Assembly: GCF_002234675.1 (NCBI RefSeq)
Contig: NC_019877.2
Location: 3,007,041 to 3,071,040, forward strand
DNA length: 64,000 bases
Source: Oryzias latipes
Lineage: Eukaryota; Chordata; Actinopteri; Beloniformes; Adrianichthyidae
Direction of reading: 5' to 3'
Shown here: positions 1 to 13,544 of the stretch, one piece after another
Layout of the letters: each line of letters opens with the position of its first letter
Position numbering within the stretch: position 1 is the first letter of the stretch
Program-made: the position numbers and the translations under genes
The notes under the pieces: generated by a model
Seen by the model: the letters and a program-made list of their open reading frames with translations, nothing else
Database searches by the model: none
Told to the model about the DNA's origin: nothing

Positions 1-279
1 GGAACGGACAGTTTCAACCATTTTTTCAAGAGCATCGCTTCTTGAGTTGATTAGTTCGGCGAGCATATTGACTGCTTCATCTGACTTCATGGACCAGGAC
101 ATAGTAGGCTTTTTAGCAAGAGGAGGCTTACTTGGGGTCACTGGGAGTGAAGGAAATTCCTCCTCCGAAGTCACAGGAATGTCCATGCTGCTGCCGGAGT
201 AGTCGTGCTCGTCGGCTAACAAGCTAGCGGAGCTGTGTTTGTCTTTAGAAGATTCGCTTCTTTTAGGAGGTTTGGGCAT
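1..279 (-). CDS. L1-type LINE ORF1, N-terminal part (runs off left edge)
   Basis: An open frame on the minus strand starts with ATG at 279 and stays open to base 1 (93 codons). It begins MPKPPKRSESSKDKHSS, is rich in Ser, Lys and acidic residues, and later has a PSKPPLAKKPTMSW stretch leading into a region that looks helical. A basic, low-complexity N-terminus before a coiled coil is typical of the RNA-binding ORF1 protein of fish L1/Tx1-type LINEs, and L1-type ORF2 remnants occur elsewhere in the window. The assignment is inferred from style and context; no conserved ORF1 RRM domain is within view. It could instead be the first exon of an unknown gene. Confidence 0.45.
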   Translation of the reverse strand, partial: MPKPPKRSESSKDKHSSASLLADEHDYSGSSMDIPVTSEEEFPSLPVTPSKPPLAKKPTMSWSMKSDEAVNMLAELINSRSDALEKMVETVRS

Positions 280-480
280 TTTGAATGGTGGGAATTTGTA
301 AAAAGTATCCAAAAAGTACAATCCACAACGTTCACCGATCGTTTTCAAGAAAAAGCAAAATGTTGCTGCTTCAAAAAAGCTCAATAAAAAAGTTAGGTGC
401 TCGGAGCTCGATAAAAACAAACCGGTCACGCCGCCATCTTGCCGGCCCCCCCAGGAAGCGGCTACTGGTCAACTGAAAGC
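280..480 (-). mobile_element. Probable 5' untranslated region of the LINE at the left edge
   Basis: Upstream of the minus-strand ATG at 279 lies a GC-richer leader ending in a C-rich tract near 450. The sequence turns AT-rich and unremarkable beyond about 485, which I take as the element's 5' boundary. No target-site duplication can be checked because the 3' end is outside the window. Confidence 0.35.
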
Positions 481-484
481 TGGT

Positions 485-751
485 GTGAGTTTTTTCATCA
501 GAAGAGAACCTTTGATTCAATCTAAGCAACATTTAAATTAGGCAATGTGTTTTAAAACGTAATCAAATTAAACATTTTTTTTACTTTAATGTCCTAAAAA
601 TTCTGCAGTTTTAAACAGTGAATGTGAGTAATTGTTTAAATAAAATGATTTAGTACAAATCCTTTACATTTCGTGACATTATCTGGGAGTTTTTTTGAGG
701 TTTTGTTCGGTTCCTTTTCAAAACAGACTAAGATCAGATGCTGGAGTTTGG
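485..751. other. Intergenic, nothing recognised
   Basis: AT-rich sequence with no convincing reading frame, splice pattern or repeat that I recognise. Confidence 0.6.
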
Positions 752-1090
752 CTAAAGGTCCCATGCCGATCATGATCTCATTTAAAGGGTCTTTTAATTG
801 TGATTATGTCCTTTTTAGCCCTAATCTAAAAGCCTGTGTCATTTTCTAGGACATAGTTTCTGCAGACTGTCACGTCCCCCTTCCCCGAGTTGTGGCCCCC
901 CAGCGAGTTTTCTTGCTGTTTTTCCTACTGCATTGTTGTGTTTGCTCCTCATTCAGAATGATTTGAATAAAGAAATACTCAAAAATGCAATTTGTGGCTT
1001 GATTTTCTTACTATTTGTCCTCCATTATTAAAAAATGCCGTCAGATGTTAAAAACACCAAAAACACAGTTTGCATCTGAGTGGATCTTTA
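752..1090 (+). mobile_element. MITE family A, copy 1 (internally deleted)
   Basis: The left end reads CTAAAGGTCCCATGCCGATC and the right end CATCTGAGTGGATCTTT, which are degenerate inverted copies of each other. Between them are the family landmarks: a 'gtttttagcc'-like block, 'ggacatagtttctgcaga', 'tgctcctcattcag' and 'tcctccattatt'. The middle is deleted compared with the copy at 3996-4490. Confidence 0.7.
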
Positions 1091-1890
1091 TCCAAACCCA
1101 CCAGTTGCATCGTTAATGCTTTTTGAGTTGTGCCCTGAGAAGAATACTGCTATATAATGTAATATACCCTCAGCATTTCAGTAATTTATATAGTGGAATC
1201 TTGAAATTTCACATTTTGTGGGATATTTAGTATTTATCAAAATGTGTAGCTCTGTTTTTGCTAGCAGGATTGCAGAAAGACATGAAGCCTGTTCCTAAAT
1301 TTTACACAAACCAGGAAGTACCAAATGTTCCTCATTTGACCACTGGGGGCTGGTTTCAAAAGGGAACAGAAACAACATACACACAGAAAAAATAGAATTA
1401 TTTTGAGTCTAAGCTTTTTGGGAGGGTGGGAGGTGCACAGCAAAAACTAAAACTTAAGCAAGTAAGACGACCCTTGTTTCAAGAAAAAATGCTGTATTTT
1501 TTTTGTTTTGCAAGGAAAAGAGTCTCATTAGGAACATTTTTCAATAGCAAAATGATTTTGAGAAAATGTGTGATTGATTAGAATTTTTTTCTTAAAATCA
1601 GAATTCTAGATAACACCATTTTTCATACCTCGTTGCAGGTTTTTTACTTATTTAAACAAAATTTGTCGTATTTAATGAATTTTCGATGTATATCTATAGC
1701 TGTTTTTGAAGCAACTTTTGGAATTTTTTTTGGAACTTCAATCTTTTATTTATTTATTTATTTTTTTCTGTGACGTCGGAGATTATGCGACCGGATTTTT
1801 GAGTACGATCTAATCTGGGACATTGAATTGAAAACTTGCTGTATGATATTGGATGACCATGAAATCCTAGTCTCAATCTCAGATATGAGT
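1091..1890. other. Intergenic, AT-rich, nothing recognised
   Basis: No plausible exon or repeat family was recognised. There are short T and ATTT runs near 1750. Confidence 0.55.
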
Positions 1891-1896
1891 CTGGTC

Positions 1897-2190
1897 ATTT
1901 GGCATGTGGGCTCCACGGGGGTCGGCGCTTTCGCCTCACAGTGAGAAGTCTCTGGTTCGAATCCCAGCTGAGACCTTACTGTATGGAGTTTGCACGTTGT
2001 CCCCGTGTATGTGTGGGTTTTCTCCGGGCGCTCCGGCTTCCTCCAACAGTCCAAAGAGATGCTTCATAGGTTTATTGATTATGTCTAAATCATCCTTAAG
2101 TATGCGTCTGGGAGTGATTGACGGTAGTCGGCAACTCTGTGACGCCAAAAGGGATTTAATGATCAGAAAACGGATGGATGGATGGAATTT
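1897..2190 (+). mobile_element. tRNA-type SINE-like repeat
   Basis: The unit contains a tRNA-like head with a B-box-like 'ggttcgaatccc' at about 1953. It continues into 'tggagtttgcacgttgtccccgtgtatgtgtgggttttctccgggc', then 'ctccggcttcctccaacagtccaaagagatgcttcatagg', and ends in GGATGGATGG. This is a repeat seen many times in teleost genomes, recognised here by pattern. No clear flanking duplication was found. Confidence 0.7.
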
Positions 2191-3995
2191 AGCATGCAGG
2201 GTCATTTTTTGTTGTTGTCATTGAAAAATCACCAGCAGAAAAGTAGAAGAGTTTTCTCCTTCTGCAAAAGTTACGAGTAGTTCGTGTGAACATGAACACC
2301 AGAAGAAGGGACTTCTTGTGTGTTTTGTGTTTGGGAGGAAGTGACAAAAAAAAAGCATAGCGAAAGTGCAACCAACTGGACCAGAAAATGGTAGTTTTAG
2401 TCCTTTCCATGAGAAATAACGTTTCTAACAAGAAGTTTCTGTCTGAGCCATAAAGTTCCAACAGAAAGCAGGAACACAGAACATTAGATCTTAGCTGTCC
2501 AGAGACCAAAGATCAGCATCCCAAAGATCGACAGAAAGCAGCTTTGGAGGCAGTTTGTGAGCCTGTTCTTCATCCTCTGACGGAGGCTCAGCTGAATGTA
2601 CTCGGCTTGAAATGTTTAGGCAGGTTTCAGATGTGAATGTCACCAAGACTCCCAGGTTCTAAACAAAACACAGAATCATGACAGGATGACTAATGGTATT
2701 TACTTCAACCATTCAAGCACTTTTTCCAGGAATGGAAGAAAACCAGTCAAATGGACCAAAACAATGAATGTTTAGAATGTAGACAAGATAATAAAACCAG
2801 AATTGTTTGTTGCTTTAATGTAAATACTCTTTACTGAGCATCAGCCCCCCCCCCCCTAAAAAAAATATGAATGAAAATCATGTAAAAGTCTTTCTACTAC
2901 AAGAACCTGAACAAGAAGCCTCGCAGCCGCAAACTCTGTTTCTGTGTGATGTAACAAACAAGAGTAGGTCATGTAGATTAAAGTGAATTATGATTTTACC
3001 CCCCGCCCTCCCCAGCGCTCTGAGCCCCCCCCCCCCCCCCCCCCCCCCCCCCGTCTCTGCCAGATGTTCCAGTCCAAACACAGCGAGTCATTTCCTCTCT
3101 TGTTTGCCGCTGTGTTTGTGCGTTCCAGTGATCTGATACTCCCCCAATAATGACTGATTAGCAGCAGGGGGGCTGCGTTAATGAAAGCAAATATGATGGA
3201 GGGGTTAAAGAGGAGCATCATCAGCAAATCCTGCAGTGAAGATGAGCATCATCAGCCGCTAATGCGTAAACCTAAAGAGACGAGAATGATGTTCCTCCAG
3301 CTTCAGAATCTGTTGAGTTTACAAACGTTGTACGCCAGTTATGGGATTATTTCTTTGGTTTTTTACTGCTGATCCACACACACACAACACAGGCTGCTGC
3401 TGAAACGGGGTGTCGCTGCAAAATATCTAATCATATTTCCACAGGGAGAGATATGAGGAACGGGAGTAAAGAGACTAGAAAAAAGTGAATTAATTGACCA
3501 ATCGGCCGATGACGTCTTGTTTGCTTGGGAGGAACTCAGGCCGTAGAGGAATAAACTCCAGAGTCTAGATGCTGACGGCGGTTATCTTTCATTTATTTTT
3601 ACAGTTGTTGTTTCAGTGGTTTTTGTTTGGTGTGTGTATTTTTGTTGATTTATTTTATTTTTGTTTTCATTTACTTTGTCGTGCAGGTCGCTCTTCTGTT
3701 CTTTTATAATGTTGCACTGGTAAACCTGGAGGTCAGTTGCTTGAATGCTTCACTTTTGCTATTTGGATGTTTATTTTGGCTTTGATTCCAAATCCAAGAG
3801 CCCCCCCCCAGCGTAAATGTTCTCACTGTAGCGCATCGATGAGCGTCTGCACGGGAAGCAGCACAGAGCTGAGACATTCAGAGAGCTGAGAATTAGAACT
3901 TTACCAAAGTTACTTCCAAGAAATATTTACAGAAGGAGGAAATCGAAGAGGGTTTGAAAGGAAAAATCAGTGACTAAAAGCCTCAAAATGTCCCA
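2191..3995. other. Intergenic with a long C tract
   Basis: No gene was recognised. The only distinctive features are C runs near 2846 and at 3025-3052 and T-rich stretches near 3590-3680. Confidence 0.5.
3025..3052. repeat. Homopolymer (C)28
   Basis: Twenty-eight consecutive C residues. Such tracts are rare, are prone to length error in sequencing, and can form G-quadruplex structure on the G-rich strand. Confidence 0.95.
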
Positions 3996-4490
3996 AAATG
4001 AAGTTTGATCATCTTTGATCTATTTTTAAGTGTTTCCAGTTGTCTTTTAATTATGCTGATGCCGTTTTTAGCCAAAAATCAAAACACTTGTGTCATTCTC
4101 TAGGACCTAGTTTCTGCAGAGCGACGGGAACTCACTACAAATTCACTTCTGAGTTGTGGGTGGGACAGTAGGCACGGAACAACCCTGCCCCCTTCCCCTC
4201 CCTGTTGTTGAGAGCTCTTTGTTTACATGCTTTCCTGCTCGCTCACACCCCCAAACCAACATTAGTAAAGCAACAAAAATGGCAGCAAAATCTGAGCCAT
4301 CCAGCCGTTTAACTTAGATCTAGATTCCAGCTCAGACGAGGAAAAGAAAGACGTTCATGCATCTATTTGTCTGACCAACGATTCAGATGAAGAAATACTC
4401 TTGATATATGTCCCCCATCATCAGAACGATTCCACCAGAACATGTCGAAAACACAGTTTTCATTAGAGTGGGTCTTAAACATTTACGCTT
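3996..4490 (+). mobile_element. MITE family A, copy 2 (near full length, reference copy)
   Basis: The most complete plus-oriented copy. It starts near 'gtttgatcatctttgatct', passes through 'gatgccgtttttagcc', 'ctaggacctagtttctgcagagcg', 'cacttctgagttgtgggtggg', 'gagctctttgtttacatg', 'ccagctcagacgaggaaaa' and 'catcatcagaacg', and ends 'cattagagtgggtcttaaac'. The end is the inverted complement of the family left end (AAAGACCCACTCTGAT). It has no coding capacity, so it is a non-autonomous element. Confidence 0.8.
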
Positions 4491-4879
4491 CTCCACCCAA
4501 CATGATTGATTCGCTCACACAAAGTTCTGTTTGCCAAACATCATGTTTACCTGTTCCAACCCCAAAGTTAGTTTTGGAGCTGTAATCCAAAGCTTCCCTG
4601 CAGGAATAATCCGTTTACACAACCAGATTACAATAAAAAAATCAAGTTTGACTTTTGGTCGAGGCAGAAATCATCAGAGTTTAAACAAATCCACAAAAAA
4701 CGGCCTCGTTTGGTTGTTTTCCTCGATGAACTTCAATCCAAGCCAGTTTCAAGAGATTAAACATGATTCAGCTTTGGTTTACGTAAATTTGAAATGAATA
4801 AAAAGACAAACAGGCCAGAGAGACAAAGGTGGTTCAAGTGTTTGGAGGTTGTCCATGACTGTGGGATTCAGGCCTTGTC

Positions 4880-4896
4880 CTGCAGGGGGCGCTATG
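4880..4896 (+). promoter_or_regulatory. CTCF-like motif
   Basis: CTGCAGGGGGCGCTATG closely fits the vertebrate CTCF core (CCANYAGRGGGCRSTR). Motif match only; occupancy is unknown. It lies about 8.7 kb left of the first globin gene. Confidence 0.4.
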
Positions 4897-5454
4897 GCTT
4901 TAAGAGCTCTGCAAAGGAAGTCGTTCTGGAGTCTGCTTGATTTAGATTTAAAATAGTAGTAAAAACAAATTTAAAAGCATATCTTTATTTACAAAGACGG
5001 ATTTACTTTAACTTTTTATTTCATCTGGCTATCAAAATTTAAATAAAGTAAATGTTCAAAGTTAATGAAAAAAAACATTTTTACATGTGCATTTCTTTAT
5101 CTTCTACGGAACCCCTGAAGATAAATAATATCTCGTTCCCTCTTTTGCCTGTCATGCTGCCCGAATGCCGGCATGAGAAGCAAAAGAGTTCTGCGGCGCA
5201 GCTAGGAGCTGTGTCCGGAGAATCGCTGCGGGATGAGGAAGCAGCAAGCTTGGGCATCCTAAATCTTATGATAATTTTCTTATTTTCATCGAGACAATAA
5301 CAAATTGATCATTCTTGTTTTTCTTTTTCCTTTCTTGAACGAATGTGGGTCACAGAGACACGGAAGTTACCGCTGAAAGCGGCTTTTACGGCAGGTCGGA
5401 GACCATATCTGTGTTTTTGAAAGAGTTATGACGTGAATAATTATTTCATTCACA

Positions 5455-5530
5455 CGAATTAATTATTTCGAGGGAACAAAATATTATTTCGTGGGAACAA
5501 GATATTAATTTGTGGGAACGAGATATATTT
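5455..5530. repeat. Short tandem repeat, about 21-bp unit, 3-4 copies
   Basis: Consecutive units read gagggaacaaaatattattt, gtgggaacaagatattaatt and gtgggaacgagatatatttt, preceded by a degenerate 'cacgaattaattatttc'. Confidence 0.65.
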
Positions 5531-6847
5531 TATTTTTTCCATGTCAGGGCACGGGCTCCGTAATCTTTTATTTTTTTACGTTTAAAAAAAAATCCATTTA
5601 TGACATAATATCTGAACTAGGTTTGATATATTTGTATATGTATTCTTTTTTTGTTTTGTTTTGATTGCTTGAAATAAACAAATTTCAATCAAAGACTTAA
5701 TTTTCATATTATTTTTCTATGCTGTTGCCCTTTGTAGTAAACAGACTCACAAACCTTTAAATGAGTTCAGCTTCATTCTAACTGCATTACTTTAAAGTCG
5801 CTAACTCTCATCAGGTCAGCTGGACAGGTTTCAAACCCCAAACCAGACCAAATGTTGGCAGTTTTTGCTCCACAAACATGCTCCAGCTGCTAAACGTCCT
5901 AACAATCATGCTGTTTTAGAAGGCAGAAGAACAGAGAACTGTTGCATCCTAACTAGTAACTAGACTTTTTCCAAAACAAAGACAAGATATATTGTATTTT
6001 TTTACTCTGAAAATTTGAATTTTGTGAGCTTCGATCTGGTTGCATCTGTTTTATCTTGATTTTAATGCATATATAGTTTAGCATATTTGCTAAGTGTGCT
6101 TTTGGTTGATCCAAATGAATTAAGCTCTTTCACCAAAATCAAGGTAAAAAAAAAGTATTTCAAAAGGGATTTGCAGCCACAACACATAGCAGCTTTATGC
6201 CGTAAGAACCAAAGTGACGTCAATGTCACAGAAAATGTGTTTGTTAAGTGATCCACTGGGTTTGTGGTGAATTCTCCATGATTTCATTTTTCAGGAAAAA
6301 TAAGTCGGGGTTCTTATGGGTTATTCTGTATTTAATTCCGGACTGTAAGGCTTTTATTTTATGTGATCTGAACAATTATGGTAAAACAGTTCTGCCATAA
6401 CAATAATTAGCATCAAAATATTTAAAATGGACTCAATGGAGATGTTATTTAGAACAAAAAAAGACGAAAGTTATGCCAGTGCTGCAAAATTCATGTTTTT
6501 TTCGAGTTTATTTATGAAAGCTGCCCCAGACTTAAACCCTTCAAAGAGACAGCAGATAAAACACCAAAGTTCCACCTTAAATTTTACTTGGACAAAAAAA
6601 GAAAAAAGAGCTCAAAGCAGCAATTAACAGCTGAGCAAATCGCAAGTTTATGCTCATTTTTGAGACATAATTTAGCAGAAAAATGCTGCAAGTTTTCAGC
6701 TTCAAAGAAAGCTGCAGCCTCACGAGTCTAATTGTGCAGATCAGCAGAAAAAACTGTCAATTCTGCGAGGAGGACAGCATGACGGAGCGTCTGACTGTCA
6801 CTCATCACCTCATCGCACACTCCTAACCGTGATCCACTGGTGAACTT

Positions 6848-6970
6848 TCACTGACCCAAATGCCGCCTACCGGTGTCCTCAACTGATCCTCCGTTCCAAC
6901 GTTTTACAATCTGCCTGATGGCTTTTCTCCTGCTAAGTTCAGGGACTCCTAATCTCAGCTGTCCAATCAC
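6848..6970 (-). pseudogene. Possible Tc1/mariner transposase fragment
   Basis: A minus-strand frame reads SRRKAIRQIVKRWNGGSVED, resembling the helix-turn-helix linker of Tc1-type transposases (a '...IVKRWKETGSVED' pattern). Only about 35 residues match by eye and no DDE catalytic domain is visible. It may be chance similarity. Confidence 0.3.
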
Positions 6971-7899
6971 AGAGCTGTCCCGAGGCCGAACGTCAAAATT
7001 AAAAACAACAAAGCAGTGCTGACAGGTCAAAGTTCTCACAGAAGAGGTTAGGTCAGACAGTCCATTATTGTTTGAAATTGGTATTTCATAGCATATTGAG
7101 GCAAAAATGAAGGAATGTTCGGGTCAACCTGCGTTTCTGTTAACATTTAGATTCAATTTTTTAATTGTCACATGACCAGAAACCATCTTAGTTTAGTTAA
7201 AGCTAAGAAAATGTGAGAGTTATGCAAAGAGAGAAAAAAAAACTGTAAATCTGACTAAAGCGAGTGACGCCAGGGGATTAGAGAAATCCCCGTCCACATC
7301 TCTGGAATCAGCTCCGATCTTGATCATTTGGTCTTTTTTTCAGGGGTGGGGGTGGCAGGGGATAATCCCAAGATGCACTGCAGAGACAGTAACTGCAACC
7401 ATTGCAAGTCAGTCAGCTTAGTCACAAAACAATGTGGCGCATCGCCCGTCACCCTCACTGTGACGCTCTGGGGGGGGGAGGAAGGAAGGAACGGCGTGCG
7501 AGTGAAGGCTGAAGCCATCACACACAAATTCAGTGTTCAACCAAAACGAGTCACAGCAGGCCTGTGGTTTCAGACAAACACAGATTTCTACACAACACCA
7601 AATTATTGCAGGGGAGTAAAAAAAAAAAAAAAAAAAAAACTTTGGCGGCAAAACAGCAGAATTTGGGAGGAATTTACTCCCCCCACTACAGAAAATACAA
7701 ACAAGCGTTAGTGTGACCCAGACTTAAACATCCCTGCTTTGACACGCAGAGGATGGAGCCTCTATAAAAACACGAGTTTTGGTGTCTCAATCTTTGACAA
7801 AAACTGGAGTTTTCCGGTTGAAGACAACCGTGACCCACTTAGGCAACCAGCAACATTTGAACCTGCAACATCTCGAGGTTGCATTTCCTCTGTAGGAGC

Positions 7900-8215
7900 T
7901 TCAATCAGTGTTTTTCAACCAACAGGCCTTGAGAAATGATCCAATTTCACTTAATTGGTCTAAAAACCATTTCCACTGTCTTAGTTTCTCCAGGTTTCAC
8001 ACTAGTCAGGCATATGAAAGATCATCAAAGACTTTGTTCTTTGTGTTAATTTATTTCTGTTCAAGACAAGAACGACTGATTTTACAGCAACTTTGGCCGA
8101 TCGCTCTTATTCAGGAAAAGGTTCCACCCCTTAAACTGTCTCCGCCAATCATTCTTGAAGGCGTAATAACCAATCTAACCAATCAGACGTAGCTAACGTC
8201 CTCACCTCCTTGTGC
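7900..8215. mobile_element. Possible hAT-type non-autonomous element
   Basis: CAGTGTTTTTCAACC at about 7908 is the usual start of many vertebrate hAT (Charlie-like) elements. The following 300 bases show no coding potential. I could not identify a matching inverted end, so the right limit is arbitrary. Confidence 0.3.
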
Positions 8216-9799
8216 CGACATTACTCATAAAGTCCCTCAGTTACAGTAAAAAAAAAAAATGAAAGAAACACCTAAAGATCGTGTTTAGCGAGAAGCTTTT
8301 AGAGCGGGTGTCAGAAAAAGTGCTTAGCATAACAAACGCTTGGAGGCGTGAGTTTGTCTGGCATCAACACCCCTGTTATGTCACTACATCTCCCATGAAT
8401 CATTGGGGTTAATGTGACAGCACCTCTATAGGAAACATTAATATTACATCTGGACTGCTTAAACTGTGCAGCGGTCGATGTTTGTTTAAAATCAACAGTA
8501 ATGTGGACGTGATGTTTCCTTAGAGATTTTTTTGTTTGTTTGTTTTTAATTATTTTTAACACATTAACAGCATTTTTTTCAATGACAAATGCCTTTTAAT
8601 CTGGCAGAAACCTAATTGTAATTTCCTGTTTTGGTGATTAAGTGATGCACTTTTCATTTATTTTTATAGAGTATTTATTATTTGTAGTTGCTGGTTTAAT
8701 CTATGAATGTTGACATGAATGATATGTATATATAAACCTTTTTATTAATGTTACATTTTTAACCAAAAGAAAAACGAATAAAACCTCACCAGAACTTTTT
8801 TTTTCTGTCTAACTAACCCATCATTTAACGTTAAAATATAAACATATTGTTTGTGCAAAACCTATCAAGCTTACTGCGATTATAGAATTATTAAAAATTT
8901 AAAGTTGCTCTTGCTCAAAAAGAAAATCACTGTTTAAAAAGGAAAATCATTCTGGTTTTTGTTTTATTTATTTTTTTAGGTTAACTAACAGCTTTTAAAC
9001 ATGTAAAACAAATCTTCCTTAAGGTTTTAAAATATTAATGAATAAAAACACATGCAATTTGAAGCTTTTTGTGCCACAACTATAAAAATAAATACATGTG
9101 AGATCCTGGTGCATCATTGATACAAACTAGAGACTTCCTCTGTCTTTACATTTTTGGTTGACTTGTGATTTATTTTGGCTAAAAATCTCTGGCTTAGAGC
9201 AAAATACACAGACATAAGGAGTGGCCCAGGAGTTTTGCTGTTTTAGTGCAAAACTCAACAAGAAAAGGCAAAGTTTTAAAAAAAAATGCGGCCATGCAAG
9301 GCAGCTAAAAAGGAAAACTTGAAAATAAACGTTTCATTTAATGAAAAAGCCGTTAGACGGCTGCAGGGCATCTAGAGAAACAAACCAGTTTCCAGCTTGT
9401 TGAACCCGGTTTCCTGCAACTTAATCAGCACTGAGCGACTCCTGCCTTCTGAAAGCACCAGCCAAAAATCATACACCTGCTGCTGTCGCTGCCTTTGACT
9501 CTAGACGGGTTCAAACACGCCGAGAGGCGTCTGCCAGCAAAGAGAGCTGGAAACAAGCCGACCACATTTGCACCTACAGGCCCTGCAAAACAACTTCCTG
9601 TATGCTGTCAACTTCCTGTTTCCAGCTGAGCTCGTGTGTCTGCTACCACCCATTCATCTCAAGCACTTCAGGTTAAAGCATTTCCAAGCAGAGATTGTTA
9701 TTTTGTTTAAGAAAAATCTGCACTAAGCTGTGGTATCCAGAACAGTTACACTTTCAAGAACTTGTTTATAATGTTTATAACCAAACTTTTGATAATATT
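8216..9799. other. Intergenic, AT-rich, nothing recognised
   Basis: No exon, RNA gene or repeat family was recognised. 9420-9690 is less AT-rich and holds two ACTTCCTG (ETS-like) motifs at about 9590 and 9610, with no further support for function. Confidence 0.5.
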
Positions 9800-9925
9800 C
9801 ATTCATCTTCTAAGCCGTTTTGTCCCTTTTGGGGTCACGGGGCTGCTGGAACCTATCCCAGCCACTTGTGGGCGAAGGCAGGGGGCATCCTGGACAGGTC
9901 GCCAGTCTGTCGCAAGGCTGATAAT
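9800..9925 (+). repeat. Teleost dispersed repeat fragment
   Basis: Reads 'cattcatcttctaagccg' then 'ggggtcacggggctgctgga', 'acctatcccagcca', and ends 'ctggacaggtcgccagtctg'. This is a fragment widely dispersed in fish genomes. A second copy is at 44385-44505. Confidence 0.75.
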
Positions 9926-10624
9926 ATTCAAATATTATATTATTTAGATTTAAAAAAACACACACACACAACAGAAAATGTCTAAAAGTCTTTCCTAAAA
10001 GAGTTTGAACATGACACTGAACACCAGTGGAGTGTTTGGGCAGATGTTCTGGCTGTTTTAGAGGGTTTGGATGCCGGCTCAAAGATCTGCTTCCTTCTTT
10101 CCAAACAGGAAGCCAGAACAAAACCTTGATGACACTGATCTGTGGAACAACTGCATCTAAGGCTCATTTCCACTCCAGGCGCTAAAGCTGCTTCTAACAC
10201 TTGGGTTTCAGTGACATTTCCCTCTATTTATTCAGTGATCCACCGCTGTGATCCATTCTACCCATGTTCAGGCAATACAGACAATCTAAAGCACTGAACA
10301 AAAATATCAAAAACTCTGTTTTTTTAAAAAAAAGGAAAAGGACAAAAGCAAAAATAGCGTCAGGTCTAAAATAATTAGTAGTTCAAAACAAATTCATGTC
10401 CAAAAATTGAGCAGTCTAAACTTTTTCAATGGATTTTATGCATGAGGAATATTAAGGATGTGGCTTTGAGGTCAGAATTTTGGACAAAAACATGTTTAAT
10501 CGACTAAATATACATTTTCTGTAGTACCTTTCAGTACATGTGTGTCTATTACTATCCTTAAGGGTTCGCTCTTATTGATAAGTCGTCCTAATGATTAGTG
10601 TCAGCCACATTCAAACAGGAAAAG

Positions 10625-10957
10625 TCATGTATGGATGATGGATCGGAAGGCTGGACCCCGCTGGGATGGGGATGCTGACAGCTGGGGGTTGGGGGGTCCA
10701 AGTGGTCCGCCGTGGTCGTCCTTACCTTCAAACTGCGACGGAAAGTCTCTCCACAGCCTCGCGGGGTCCACGGCGGTCACTCCATGAGCTGGGTCCGCGC
10801 GTAAAATCTCCTCTTCGCTCTGCTTACCGCGTTTGGCTCTCCGTGGAGCTGCGTCCTCTTCCCACGGCGCAGCCGCCGCGGCAGGGTCACGCTGAGGGCT
10901 CAACACCGCCCCCACCGGCGAATCGCCGCAACTGCAGCCAGGTAGAGCAACCCACAC
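10625..10957 (-). other. CpG-rich block with possible unrecognised coding exon
   Basis: This 330-base stretch is strikingly CpG-rich against AT-rich surroundings. On the minus strand it keeps an open frame that includes RRAKRGKQSEEEILRADPAH and VDPARLWRDFPSQFEG. The frame runs into a strong splice donor, GAAG|GTAAGG, at about 10725, and a second donor-like CGCG|GTAAGC lies at about 10827. I do not recognise the protein. Reading: a first exon and promoter of a minus-strand gene or lncRNA whose other exons I cannot find between 1 and 10.6 kb. Alternatives are an orphan CpG island or a decayed exon. Confidence 0.35.
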
Positions 10958-10959
10958 CT

Positions 10960-13320
<2,361 letters not shown>

Positions 13321-13327
13321 CGTGAGG

Positions 13328-13420
13328 CCCCCACCCTGCCCTGGCCGCCGTCTGATAACGCCAGCAGGGGAGCGACTCGGCTGCTGAGAACACACTTCAG
13401 CAACTGCTGGAATTATAACC
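13328..13420 (+). promoter_or_regulatory. Putative promoter elements of the first alpha-type globin
   Basis: Within 220 bases upstream of the ATG at 13545 lie a CACCC box (CCCACCCTGCC, about 13330-13340), a GATA site (CTGATAAC, 13352-13359), a CTCF-like CCAGCAGGGGAGCGAC (13361-13376) and a weak TATA-like AATTATAA (about 13411). CACCC plus GATA is the usual erythroid promoter pair. Motif evidence only; the start of transcription is unknown. Confidence 0.4.
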
Positions 13421-13544
13421 TCATCGTCTAGTTTTTATTTTAGTTTTTTACTTTTGAAAGGGGACACAAAATGGTTGATTGAGGCACATCTGTGTGCCTC
13501 GTCTCCATTTGGACGCGTAGTTTTGTTTAATCCAACGAGCCACA

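Larger units (their letters stand above)
4491..7900. other. Intergenic, no gene recognised
   Basis: Contains the CTCF-like motif at 4880, a short tandem repeat at 5455-5530 and a weak Tc1-like fragment at 6848-6970, listed separately. Otherwise it is AT-rich sequence with only short chance frames. Confidence 0.5.

Noticed and set aside
2878-3227. Gly-rich frames
   Set aside because: Produced by the (C)28 tract.
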